Source: Streptomyces sp. SM11
Lineage (GTDB): Bacteria > Actinomycetota > Actinomycetes > Streptomycetales > Streptomycetaceae
DNA: 40,215 nt
Assembly: GCF_002910905.1 (NCBI RefSeq)
Contig: NZ_NEUE01000232.1
Coordinates: 1 to 40,215, forward strand
Direction: 5' to 3'
How positions within the stretch are numbered: the stretch's first letter is position 1; each line of letters opens with the position of its first letter. The position numbers and the translations under genes are program-made. The notes below the pieces were generated by a model, which worked only from the letters and a program-made list of their open reading frames with translations, did no database searches and was not told the origin of the DNA. Below are positions 22,206 to 30,387 of this stretch, piece by piece.

Positions 22206-23057
22206 ATGCGGAACGGAATGTTCCAGGTCGATGAGGCGCAGCTGTACTACGAGGTGCGTGGCAGCGGCCCCGAGCTCATCGCTGTTCCCGGGGCCGGCGG
22301 TGACGGTGGCTTCTTCGAAGGTCTCGCCGAGGAACTCGCGGACGCCTTCACAGTGATCACATACGACCGGCGGGGCAACTCCCGCAGCACCGGTCGCACA
22401 TCGGATCCACTGTCGTTTCCCCGGCAGGCCTCGGATGCCAAAGCTCTCATCTCGGGCCTCACCCGCGGCAGCGCCCTGGTGTTCGGCAACAGCGCCGGCG
22501 CACTGATCGCCCTGCAACTGGCCACGCAGCACCCCGAAGCTGTCCGAGGGCTCATCGCCCACGAGCCGCCCGCCGTACGCGTGCTCCCTGAAGGCGACCC
22601 GTGGCGGGACTTCTACGAGCGGATCAGCGAGCGCCACGCCGAAGCCGGACCGCTCGTCACCGCTTCCGAGTTCATCGCCGCCATCCGCGGCGAGACCCCC
22701 TTCGCCTGGGACCCGGACGTGACGGACCGCTTCATGAACAACGTCGAGCACCTGTTCTCCACCGAATGGGAAGCGTTCGCGGCGTTCGAGCCAGACTACG
22801 AGGCCCTCAAGAACGCCACATTCCCGATCCTGCTCGGCGCGGGTTCGACCGACCGTGGCGCCTTCTACGCCCGCCCGTCCGTGGAGATCGCGCGACGCAT
22901 CGAGGCCCCGTGGGCCGAGTTCCCAGGAACCCACATGGAGTTCACCTCCCGCCCCTACGCCTTCGGCGCCGCCGTACGGACCGTGGCCACGGAGATGTAC
23001 AGCCGCACCACCGCGGTGCCCGAGATCTGGGAGGGCCGACCCGATCCCGCCCCGTGA
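22206..23057 (+). CDS. Alpha/beta hydrolase
   Basis: This 283-residue hydrolase has an oxyanion-hole region (PGAGGDGGFFEGLAEEL), the conserved TYDRRGNSRST, a nucleophile elbow GNSAG (Ser96), and a C-terminal catalytic His in GTHMEF. The acid is probably in the strand FPILLGAGSTDRGAF. The start at ATG 22206 fits the family N-terminus; the ATG at 22218 is an alternative. It lies 178 nt after the NmrA-like gene and 25 nt before a SnoaL-like gene, so it is probably part of one small metabolic operon. The ester or amide substrate is unknown. Confidence 0.88.
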   Translation: MRNGMFQVDEAQLYYEVRGSGPELIAVPGAGGDGGFFEGLAEELADAFTVITYDRRGNSRSTGRTSDPLSFPRQASDAKALISGLTRGSALVFGNSAGALIALQLATQHPEAVRGLIAHEPPAVRVLPEGDPWRDFYERISERHAEAGPLVTASEFIAAIRGETPFAWDPDVTDRFMNNVEHLFSTEWEAFAAFEPDYEALKNATFPILLGAGSTDRGAFYARPSVEIARRIEAPWAEFPGTHMEFTSRPYAFGAAVRTVATEMYSRTTAVPEIWEGRPDPAP

Positions 23058-23082
23058 CCCGTCATTGTCCAGGAGTGTCCAG

Positions 23083-23567
23083 TTGACCGCCACACCCACC
23101 GAGATCATCCAGGATCTCCTGAACAACACAGCACCTGACAGAATCCGGGCCGCGGCCGAACGACTCGTCGCACCAGATGCACCTACATCTCGCTGAACTT
23201 CGACCACCCCGAACTGAAGCAGATCATGCCCTGGGCGGGAACCTCGGTCGGCCCACAGGCCTTCATCTTCGCCTTCACCCTGGTCAACACCTACTGGACG
23301 GTGGAGGACTTCACCGTCACCGACATCTTCGCGGCAGGCGAGAACGTCGCCGTCTTCGGATCGTTCATCTACCGTTCCGTGGCGACCAGCCACCAGGTGC
23401 ACTCACCGTTCTCGATCCATAGCAAGGTCCGCAACGGACGCATCGTCCACTTCCAGTTCATGGAAGACACCTACGCCACCGGACGCTCCTTCAGCATGGG
23501 CGGCCACTGGGCAGTCAAGAGCGACCCCCAAGGCGAGGCCTTCGACGTCCACTCTCCCTCCCCATGA
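23083..23567 (+). pseudogene. SnoaL-like (NTF2-fold) gene with a frameshift
   Basis: Starting at TTG 23083 (AGGAG upstream), frame 1 encodes TATPTEIIQDLLNNTAPDR and AAAERLVAPDA. Frame 3 then carries on from TYISLNFDHPELKQIMPWAG to the TGA at 23565-23567, including WTVEDFTVTDIFAAGENVAV and MEDTYATGRSF. The switch is at about 23179-23181 and needs one extra base to give a single 161-residue NTF2-fold protein of the usual size. The rest is well preserved, so the lesion is recent or a sequencing error. NTF2-fold proteins of this kind act as cyclases, isomerases or binding proteins in small-molecule pathways. Confidence 0.75.
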
Positions 23568-23658
23568 CACGCCGGTGGCGGGTTCATCGCCGCCTCAACG
23601 GCCCAGGGATCCACCCCGCAGTGGGCCGACACCTCCACCACCCGACAGGAGTAACGCC

Positions 23659-24312
23659 ATGACCACCGCGATTATCGGAACGGGCAACATCGGCTCCCGC
23701 CTTGCCCGTGACCTGACCTCCGGCGGCGAGCCCCTCGCTATCGCCGGCCAGGACGCGGCCAAGGCCCGGTCCCTCACGGAGGAACTCGGGTCAACAGCAA
23801 CCTCGGACTCTGTACGGAACGCGATCGCCGGAGCGGACGCCGTGATCTTCGCGGTGTGGCTCGACACCACCCTCGAACTGCTGGAGCGGCACGCCGGCGT
23901 ACTGCCCGGCAAGATCATCATCGACCCGTCCAACCCCATCACCGCCGACTCCAACGGCGGCTTCGAGCGGACCCTCCCCGAGGGCGAGTCTTCCGGGAAG
24001 CTCATCGCCGCCCGGCTTCCCGCCAGCGCCCACTTCGTCAAGGCGTTCGGGACTCTGGGAGCCGAGTCCCTGAAAGCTGACGCGAACCGCGAGCCGGAGC
24101 GAGCCGTACTCTTCTACGCCACTGATGACCCCATCGCCCAGCCCGTAGCTGAACGCCTCATCAACACCGCAGGATTCACACCGCTCAGGGCCGGTGGCGT
24201 TCACGCGTCCCTGCGCATCGAGGTGGGAGGCGACCTGCACCAGTTCGGCGGCCTGGACGGCCGAACCGTCACCCTCGCACAGGCACGGGCCGCCCTCACC
24301 GCCGCCACTTGA
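23659..24312 (+). CDS. NADPH-dependent F420 reductase-like dinucleotide-binding protein
   Basis: This 217-residue protein has the N-terminal Rossmann motif TTAIIGTGNIGSRLARDL. It continues with AIAGADAVIFAVWLDTTLEL, KIIIDPSNPITADSNG and HFVKAFGTLGAESL, the layout of the FNO/YrpG (F420_oxidored) family. The ATG at 23659 is preceded by ACAGGAGT. It follows the SnoaL-like gene by 91 nt and closes the NmrA/hydrolase/SnoaL run. It may reduce F420 or another small oxidised substrate with NADPH; the cofactor is inferred from the family. Confidence 0.87.
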   Translation: MTTAIIGTGNIGSRLARDLTSGGEPLAIAGQDAAKARSLTEELGSTATSDSVRNAIAGADAVIFAVWLDTTLELLERHAGVLPGKIIIDPSNPITADSNGGFERTLPEGESSGKLIAARLPASAHFVKAFGTLGAESLKADANREPERAVLFYATDDPIAQPVAERLINTAGFTPLRAGGVHASLRIEVGGDLHQFGGLDGRTVTLAQARAALTAAT

Positions 24313-24391
24313 GCCCGACACCCGGGCCGACGTCGGTCTGCGATTCGGCGCTCCGTCAGCCTGGACGGGCGAGACAGGAGTACGGCCCGGC

Positions 24392-24676
24392 ATGGCCAGC
24401 ACCACTGCCCCCACCGGTTCCGGGGCGGCTCCGGCACCACGTCCGAAGCGGCGCACGTTCACCGCCGAGTACAAGCTGCGCGTGGTCGCCGGGTACGACG
24501 CCACCCCGTCCGGCGAGGAAGGTGCGGTCCCGCGCCGCGAGCGGCTGTACCACCCGCACGTCATCGAGTGGCGCCAGGCACGTGAGGCCGACGGCCTGGG
24601 CGCGCTGACTGACCACGTTCGTCTCGCTACTGGGCACACCCACGGATGCGGAACCGGCCTGACCACGGACGAGTGA
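24392..24676 (+). pseudogene. IS OrfA-type transposase fragment
   Basis: The 94-codon frame contains RPKRRTFTAEYKLRVVAGYD and RRERLYHPHVIEWRQARE, the N-terminal helix-turn-helix part of a Streptomyces IS3-type first transposase gene. Homology is lost after GALTD and the frame ends at a chance stop. No second transposase gene follows, so it is an IS scrap. Confidence 0.7.
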
Positions 24677-24727
24677 CCACGATCAGACCGACATCACGCA
24701 TTCAAGTTCAGTAGCGGTGTGGGGAGA

Positions 24728-24817
24728 TCAGGAGTCGAAGCTCCAGCGCTGCGCCGGGCTGTTGTCGCAGGTGACTGCCCGCAGCTTGGTTCCGTTCGCC
24801 GTCGCGCCCTTCTTTGC
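24728..24817 (-). pseudogene. C-terminal scrap of a ricin-type lectin domain protein
   Basis: The minus strand reads AKKGATANGTKLRAVTCDNS then PAQRWSFDS and a TGA at 24728-24730. The NGTK and CDNSPAQRW pattern matches the last QxW repeat of a ricin-type beta-trefoil carbohydrate-binding domain, usually found on secreted glycosidases. Upstream sequence in the same frame is unrelated, so only the tail survives. Confidence 0.6.
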
Positions 24818-25067
24818 CAGCCTTGGGTGAGACGTCCCGCATCGTCGGGCTGGCTGGAGAGGGCACGACAGGAGAATTGCCCCGGATTTCCCCGCAGGCG
24901 TGGATCAACGACCTTGCCTAGCGCTGCGAACCCGCACTGTGAATCTCATAGCTTCCCGACCGTCTCGCTGGACTTGAAATCCCCGGGCGAGGTATCTGAC
25001 GCTCGCGAGGCAGCGTCCTGATGGGGGTGGGGGCCCGCGCCGACAGCTTCCGATGCGGACCCCCGTC

Positions 25068-25099
25068 GCGGTACGGCGGACGTCAGGACGCCGTACCGC
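25068..25099 (-). terminator. Terminator of the ABC importer operon
   Basis: An 11-bp perfect stem (25068-25078 with 25089-25099), 10-nt loop, lies 14 nt beyond the stop of the last ATPase gene. Confidence 0.7.
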
Positions 25100-25112
25100 A
25101 GCTTGTTCCGCC

Positions 25113-25949
25113 TCACTCCGTGGCGGGGGTCAGCTGCCGCCGTTGGGCGCGGCGCTGTGCCTGCAGGTCGGGGTCGGGAAGCGGAGAGGCCATCAGCAGT
25201 CTCTGGGTGTAGGGGTGCTGTGGCTCGGTGGTGACCTGTGCGCCGTCCCCCTCCTCAACGATGTCGCCCCGGTAGAGCACAGCGACGCGGTGGCTCAGGT
25301 GCCGTACGACAGCTAGATCGTGGGAGATGAACAGGTAGGCGACACCGGATGCCTGCTGGATCTCCTTCAGCAGTTCCAGGACTCGGGCCTGGGTGGTGAG
25401 GCCGAGGGCCGATACGGGTTCGTCGCACACGATGAGCGCCGGTTCGAGCGCGAGGGCGCGGGCGATGGCGATTCGTTGCCGCTGGCCTCCGGAGAACTCG
25501 CGGGGCAGGCGACGGGCCGAGTCACGGGACAGCCCGACCCGTTCCAGCAGTTCGGCCACGCGTGCGTGGGCTTTCGCCGGGTCGGTCGCTCGGGTAGCCG
25601 TCAGTGGTTCGGTGAGGATGTCACCGATGGTCTGTACCGGGTTCAGGGATCCGTGCGGGTCCTGGAAGACGGCCTGGATGTCCGTGGCCAGGGCCCGGCG
25701 GGAGCGACGGTCGAGCCGGGCGATGCTGCGGTCGCGGAAGCGGATGTCCCCGCCGGTGACCGGGGCCAGGCCTAGGATGGCCCGGCCCAGCGTGGTCTTG
25801 CCGGAGCCTGATTCGCCCACGACGCCGAGGGTCTCGCCGGGCCCGATGTCGAGGCTGACGCCATGGAGGATCCGGGTGGGTCGGGCGCGGAACCCACGGC
25901 CGGGGTAGGACACCTCGAGGGCTTCGACGGTCAGCAGTGGGGCGGTCAT
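25113..25949 (-). CDS. ABC importer ATPase, OppF/DppF-like
   Basis: This 278-residue ATP-binding subunit has Walker A GESGSGKTT (45-53), Q-loop region AVFQDPHGSLNP, signature FSGGQRQRIAIA, and an oligopeptide-type C-terminal segment with PQHPYTQRLL. Walker B is LIVCDEP. The D-loop reads SALG where almost all relatives have SALD; the substitution could weaken communication between the two ATP sites, while the partner ATPase domain keeps TALD. The ATG overlaps the TGA of the preceding fusion gene (ATGA, 25946-25949). It is the last gene of the importer operon. Confidence 0.92.
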   Translation of the reverse strand: MTAPLLTVEALEVSYPGRGFRARPTRILHGVSLDIGPGETLGVVGESGSGKTTLGRAILGLAPVTGGDIRFRDRSIARLDRRSRRALATDIQAVFQDPHGSLNPVQTIGDILTEPLTATRATDPAKAHARVAELLERVGLSRDSARRLPREFSGGQRQRIAIARALALEPALIVCDEPVSALGLTTQARVLELLKEIQQASGVAYLFISHDLAVVRHLSHRVAVLYRGDIVEEGDGAQVTTEPQHPYTQRLLMASPLPDPDLQAQRRAQRRQLTPATE

Positions 25950-27739
25950 TCGGACACCTCGGCGGGGGCGGGTTCGGTCGTCGGTGTGCCGGCGGGGAGA
26001 GTGCCCGCGCTCCACGGCTCCCTCGCGGGTCCGCCGTCGAGGATGGCCGCGAGGAGCGACCTCGTGTAGGGGTGCGCGGGTTCGTGGAAGATCGCGCGTA
26101 CCGGCCCTGTCTCGACGATCCGGCCGGCTTTCATCACCGACACCGTGTCGCACAGGTCCGCGACGACACCGAAGTTGTGCGTCACCAGCAGGATCGCCAT
26201 GTCGTGCTCGTCACGCAGACCGCGCAGCAGGTCGAGTACCTCGGCTTGGATCGTGACGTCCAGTGCCGTGGTCGGTTCGTCGGCGATGAGGAGGTCGGGG
26301 CCGCAGGAGACGGCGCCCGCGATGAGAACCCGTTGTGCCATTCCGCCGGAGATCTGGTGGGGGTAGGAGGCGAACACCCGGGTGGGGTCGTCGAGGCCGA
26401 CCCTGGCGAGGAGTTCGAGTGCCCGGGTCCTGGCCTGGGACCGTGACATCCCCAGGTGCAGCCTCAGCGGTTCGGTCAGCTGCTCGCCGATGGTGAAGGA
26501 CGGGTCCAGGTTCGCCATCGGTTCCTGGGGGATGTAGGCGATCCGCCGGCCGCGCAGGGCCGCCAGTGTCTTCTCGGATGCCCCGGCCAGCTCCGTACCG
26601 TGATACAGGACGGAGCCCGCGGTGACCTGTCCGCCGTCGGAGAGCACGCCGAGGACGGCGAACGCGGTCTGTGTCTTGCCCGAGCCTGATTCGCCGACCA
26701 GGCCGTGGATCTCGCCGTGTCGTACTCGCAAGCCGACGCCTCGGACCACCTCCGTCGTCCCGCCCCGGGGCTGGGCGTAGCCGACCCGCAGGTCCGTGAC
26801 CTCCAGGACGTCCTCGGTGTTCGTGGCCGGGGCCGCGTGGACGATCGGCGCGTGCTCGTCGTGGGCCCAGGGAGTCGCTGCGGCCTCGGCGTCGCCCTCC
26901 GCGGTGGCGTCGTGCTCCGCCCGGTTTCCGGATCCGGACTCCAGAGCGTCCCGCAGGGCGTTCGCGAGGAGTACGCATGCCACGCAGACCAGTCCGATCG
27001 CGGCGCTGGGCCACAGCATGAGCAGCGGCGCGGTGTAGATGCTGCGGAAGCCGTCGTTGAGCATCGTGCCCCAGGTCACGATGTTCGGGTCGCCCAGGCC
27101 GATGAACTCGAGCCCGGCCTGGAGCGCGACCGCGGCGCCGGCGACCATCGCGCCCTGGATGATGACGGGCGTGCGCACCACGGTCAGGATGTGCCGACGG
27201 ATGATCCGGGCGTCGGTCAGCCCCGCGACGCGGGCCGCGTCGACGTACAGTTCCTCGCGGACCCGCAGGACGGCCGTGCGCACCAAGCGGTAGAACACCG
27301 GGGTGATCAGGATGCCGATGATGGTCATGGACGACCACAGGCCCGGGCCGATCACCGCGCGCGCGGCCAGCAGCACGATCATTCCCGGCAACGCCATCAG
27401 CAGGCCGAACGCCCAGTCCGCCATGGTGTCGAACCAGCCGCGGAAGTAGCCGCTGACCAGTCCGGCGCTGATGCCGATGACGGACGACACTCCGAGCGTG
27501 AGGGCCGCGCCGGAGAGGCTGTACCGGCCTGCGTACAGCAGGTTCGACAGTACGTCGCCACCGCTGGTGTCGGTACCGAGGAGGTGCTGACCGCCGGGCG
27601 CCTCCAGTGCGCGCGCGATGTCGCCGGTGTGCGCTGCGTACGGTGCCAGCCAGGGTGCGAGCACAGCGGAGAGCACCGCCATCGCGAGGACGAGCACCGA
27701 GGCGAACCCCAGGGGGTTGCGGAGGAGACCGCGCTTCAT
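25946..27739 (-). CDS. Fused ABC permease and ATPase (DppC-DppD type)
   Basis: This 597-residue protein joins two importer subunits. Residues 1 to about 280 are a DppC-like permease with six hydrophobic segments, the periplasmic start HLLGTDTSGGDVLS, and the EAA loop YVDAARVAGLTDARIIRRHI. An acidic linker follows. From about 312 a DppD-like ATPase carries Walker A GESGSGKTQ, signature ISGGMAQRVLIAGA, Walker B LLIADEPTTALD, and AHPYTRSLLAAI near the end. The fusion fixes a 1:1 ratio of inner-membrane channel and motor. It is coupled by ATGA to the upstream permease and to the downstream ATPase. Confidence 0.92.
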   Translation of the reverse strand: MKRGLLRNPLGFASVLVLAMAVLSAVLAPWLAPYAAHTGDIARALEAPGGQHLLGTDTSGGDVLSNLLYAGRYSLSGAALTLGVSSVIGISAGLVSGYFRGWFDTMADWAFGLLMALPGMIVLLAARAVIGPGLWSSMTIIGILITPVFYRLVRTAVLRVREELYVDAARVAGLTDARIIRRHILTVVRTPVIIQGAMVAGAAVALQAGLEFIGLGDPNIVTWGTMLNDGFRSIYTAPLLMLWPSAAIGLVCVACVLLANALRDALESGSGNRAEHDATAEGDAEAAATPWAHDEHAPIVHAAPATNTEDVLEVTDLRVGYAQPRGGTTEVVRGVGLRVRHGEIHGLVGESGSGKTQTAFAVLGVLSDGGQVTAGSVLYHGTELAGASEKTLAALRGRRIAYIPQEPMANLDPSFTIGEQLTEPLRLHLGMSRSQARTRALELLARVGLDDPTRVFASYPHQISGGMAQRVLIAGAVSCGPDLLIADEPTTALDVTIQAEVLDLLRGLRDEHDMAILLVTHNFGVVADLCDTVSVMKAGRIVETGPVRAIFHEPAHPYTRSLLAAILDGGPAREPWSAGTLPAGTPTTEPAPAEVSE

Positions 27740-28677
27740 ATCTGCCTCGCCTTCGGAGTGAGCCAGCCCTGCGCCAGGTCGGTGAGGAGGTTGATGATGA
27801 CCACCATCACCGTGGTCATCACGACCAGGCCCATGATCGTCGGCAGGTCTCCGCCGCCGGTGGCGGTGATCGCGTACTGCCCGATGCCGGGGAGCGCGAA
27901 GATCTGCTCGATGATGACAGCGCCGCCGAGCAGCCCGATCGTCTGCAGGCTCAGCACGGTGAGCGCCGCCCCGGCAGCGTTGCGCAGGACGTGGCGGAAC
28001 AGGATGCGGCGCGCCGGCAGCCCGCGGGTGCGCAGCGTACGGACCCAGTCCTGGCGCAGGGTGTCCAGGACGGCACCGCGGATCTGCTGTGTCAGGTTGA
28101 CCGTGCTGCTGAGGGCCAGCGCGATCACCGGCAGGGTGACCGCGCGCAGCCATTGCGTGGGGCTGTCACCGAGCGGCGTGTACCCGGTCGCGGCGAACAG
28201 CTTGAGCTGGACCGCGAAGACGGTGACGAGGAGCAGGGCGACGACGAAGCCCGGCAGGGCGATGCCGATGACCGACATGCCTTGCACGATCCGGTCTACA
28301 GTGCCGCCGCGGGTGGCCGCCCACACGCCGAGCACCGCGGACAGCACCACGGTCAGGAGGGTCGTGCCCAGGACCAGGGACAGGGTCACCGGCAACCGGT
28401 TGCCGATGCCCTCTGCCACGGTTTCGCCAGTGAACCAGGAACGGCCGAGGTCGCCGTGCAGAGCCCCCGAGGCCCAGTTCGCGAACTGGGTCCACACCGG
28501 TTCGTCCAGTCCCAGTTCGGCGGACTTGGCCGCGATCTGCTCCTGGGTCGCGCCGCCTCCGAGGATCCGTCGGACTACGTCGCCGGACCCGGCGTAGAGC
28601 AGAAGGAAGGACAGGGAGGTGACGGCCATCAGCAGGACCAGCCCGGACAGCAGTCTTCTTCGTAGATAGGCGAGCAT
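27736..28677 (-). CDS. ABC importer permease, DppB-like
   Basis: This 313-residue membrane protein starts MLAYLRRRLLSGLVLLMAV, typical of DppB. It has the conserved LGLDEPVWTQF segment, the EAA-type loop WVRTLRTRGLPARRILFRHV, and the C-terminal GLLGGAVIIEQIFALPGIGQ. It forms the membrane channel together with the permease half of the fusion protein. It begins 38 nt after the solute-binding-protein stop and overlaps the fusion gene by 4 nt. Confidence 0.93.
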   Translation of the reverse strand: MLAYLRRRLLSGLVLLMAVTSLSFLLLYAGSGDVVRRILGGGATQEQIAAKSAELGLDEPVWTQFANWASGALHGDLGRSWFTGETVAEGIGNRLPVTLSLVLGTTLLTVVLSAVLGVWAATRGGTVDRIVQGMSVIGIALPGFVVALLLVTVFAVQLKLFAATGYTPLGDSPTQWLRAVTLPVIALALSSTVNLTQQIRGAVLDTLRQDWVRTLRTRGLPARRILFRHVLRNAAGAALTVLSLQTIGLLGGAVIIEQIFALPGIGQYAITATGGGDLPTIMGLVVMTTVMVVIINLLTDLAQGWLTPKARQI

Positions 28678-28715
28678 GGATGGCTCCGGTCGTGCGCGGG
28701 GGGTGTCGGCGGGGT

Positions 28716-30251
28716 TCAGGACGCGGGCGCGAAGCCGAGCAGGTTCGGTGAGGCCCAGCCTTTGAGCAGTGTGACGCTGGTGTCCGGGTCGGTGGCCCAC
28801 GCGTTGGTGATCCGGTACCAGGGTGCGAACCACGCCTCGTCGGTGAGATGGGCGTTGAGCTTGACGAGGGTGTCCTTCCGGCTGGTGTCGTCGCCGTTGC
28901 GGTACTCGTCGATCAGGCCGGTCAGCTTGGGGTCGGTCACGTGGTACGGATTGAACTGGGAGTCCGGCTGCAGCAGCAGCTGGATCATGAGCCAGGGTTC
29001 GCCGGCCTGGAACTGGAAGTAGGATGCCGGGTACTTGGCCGCCAGCAGATCGGTCAGGACGTTGGGGCCGCCGTCGGCGAGTTCGGCGGTGATGCCGACC
29101 GCCGCGAGCTGCTGCTTGACCGACTGGAGCAGCGGCCCGGCACCGGGAAGGGTCGGGAGGGTGATCTTCACACCGGAGGTGTGTCCGGCCTCGGCCAGCA
29201 GCCGCTTGGCCTTGGCCGGGTCGTAGGCCCACTTGCTCTCCAGCGACGGGTCCAGCGGGCCGCCGTCAGGACCGGCGAACATCTGGCTCGTGACGGTGCC
29301 CTGTCCCTGGGCGACCGCCTTGAGTAGGGCCTTGCGGTCGAACGACAGGTTGATCGCCTGCCGGACCCGCTTGTCGGCCAGTGCCGGAGCGGCCTTGCCC
29401 TCGCGGTCGAACAGGAACAGCCCGGCGATGTCGAGTTGCTGCGTGGCGACCTTCCAGCCGCTCTGCTTCGCCTGCTCGCCGGTGGTTCCGTTGGCGGAGG
29501 CGGCGTTCACCTGGCCGGTGCGGATCGCGTTGACCATCGCGTTGGGATCGGAGAAGACCTTGATGTCGACCTGCCCGTAGCGCACGGCCGAGGCGTTCCA
29601 GTAGTCCGGGTTCTTCTTGTAGACGTAGGTCGACCCGATGACCGTGGACGGATCGAGCGTGTACGGGCCGGTCCCGACCGGCTTCGTGCCCTCGTCGGCG
29701 CCGCCGAACGTCTTCGGTGCCTCCATGTAGGCGGCCGAGGTCCCCAGTGCGGACAGGATGCCGGGGTCCTTCTGCTTCAGGGAGAGGACCAGGGTCTGCG
29801 GGTCCTGGACCGTGATGTCGCTCACCGCCTGCAGCGTCTTGGCGTTGGTGCCCGCCTTGATGTTCCGGTCCAGGTTCGCCTTGGCCGCGGCCGCGTCGAA
29901 GACCTCTCCGTTGGTGAACTTCACACCGGTACGAAGAGTCAGGGTGAGCTTGGTCTCTGTCTGGTCGTAGGCCCACTTGGTCGCCAGCCCCGGCTGGGGC
30001 GTTCCATCGGGGCCGAGGACGAGCAGGGAGTCGTACACCGGCTGGTAGAAGAGGGTCTGCCCACCGGTCACCGGGGCGGACGCGGACAGTGACTGGGGCG
30101 CGAGGGACTGGCCGATCGTCAGCTTCGCCGCGGTCTGGCCGCTGGGCTTCGTGGCCGAGCCGGGCGAGTCGGACGGGCCGCTACAGGCGGTGAGGGCCAG
30201 TGCGGTGGCCATGAGGAGAAGGGCCGGCTTGCCGCTGAGGGTCGGCTTCAT
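28716..30251 (-). CDS. Family 5 solute-binding lipoprotein of ABC importer
   Basis: This 511-residue extracellular binding protein has a lipoprotein signal peptide with lipobox LALTAC (Cys about 23), followed by a Ser/Gly/Pro-rich tether. Family 5 features include QPVYDSLLVLGPDGTPQPGL, TLTLRTGVKFTNGEVFDAAA, GTGPYTLDPS, and VRQAINLSFDRKALL. Family 5 proteins usually bind peptides, but in actinomycetes and Thermotoga relatives also bind oligosaccharides. CCAGGAGTCC precedes the ATG. The neighbouring GH3 glycosidase and LacI-type regulator leave sugar uptake open as an alternative to peptides. Confidence 0.93.
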   Translation of the reverse strand: MKPTLSGKPALLLMATALALTACSGPSDSPGSATKPSGQTAAKLTIGQSLAPQSLSASAPVTGGQTLFYQPVYDSLLVLGPDGTPQPGLATKWAYDQTETKLTLTLRTGVKFTNGEVFDAAAAKANLDRNIKAGTNAKTLQAVSDITVQDPQTLVLSLKQKDPGILSALGTSAAYMEAPKTFGGADEGTKPVGTGPYTLDPSTVIGSTYVYKKNPDYWNASAVRYGQVDIKVFSDPNAMVNAIRTGQVNAASANGTTGEQAKQSGWKVATQQLDIAGLFLFDREGKAAPALADKRVRQAINLSFDRKALLKAVAQGQGTVTSQMFAGPDGGPLDPSLESKWAYDPAKAKRLLAEAGHTSGVKITLPTLPGAGPLLQSVKQQLAAVGITAELADGGPNVLTDLLAAKYPASYFQFQAGEPWLMIQLLLQPDSQFNPYHVTDPKLTGLIDEYRNGDDTSRKDTLVKLNAHLTDEAWFAPWYRITNAWATDPDTSVTLLKGWASPNLLGFAPAS

Positions 30252-30387
30252 ACAGGACTCCTGGAAGAGGACTTTCCGGAATGTGGCTGGAAGCTACCAC
30301 CAAACTTCGAACGAATGAAAGGTTTTCAACTGGTCGTTTCCGCCCTGCCAGCAGCGCGGCCGGTGTCGGCGGGCACAATCTCTTTCC
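30252..30387. promoter_or_regulatory. Divergent promoter region with palindromes
   Basis: Between the importer operon and the fusion regulator are three short palindromes. TGAAA-GGT-TTTCA lies at 30316-30328 (5-3-5, TetR-like size), TTCGAA at 30306-30311, and TTCCGGAA at about 30277. The first is the best candidate operator for the TetR half of the regulator, giving control of importer and self. No clear -10/-35 pair is called. Confidence 0.5.

Larger units (their letters stand above)
24677..25112. other. Gene-free stretch downstream of the ABC importer operon
   Basis: Apart from the lectin scrap (24728-24817) and the terminator at 25068-25099, no gene or structured signal is visible. Confidence 0.4.

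Noticed and set aside
25021..25212. Small plus-strand frame at the end of the importer operon
   Set aside because: It overlaps the terminator hairpin and the 3' end of the ATPase gene; no support as a gene.
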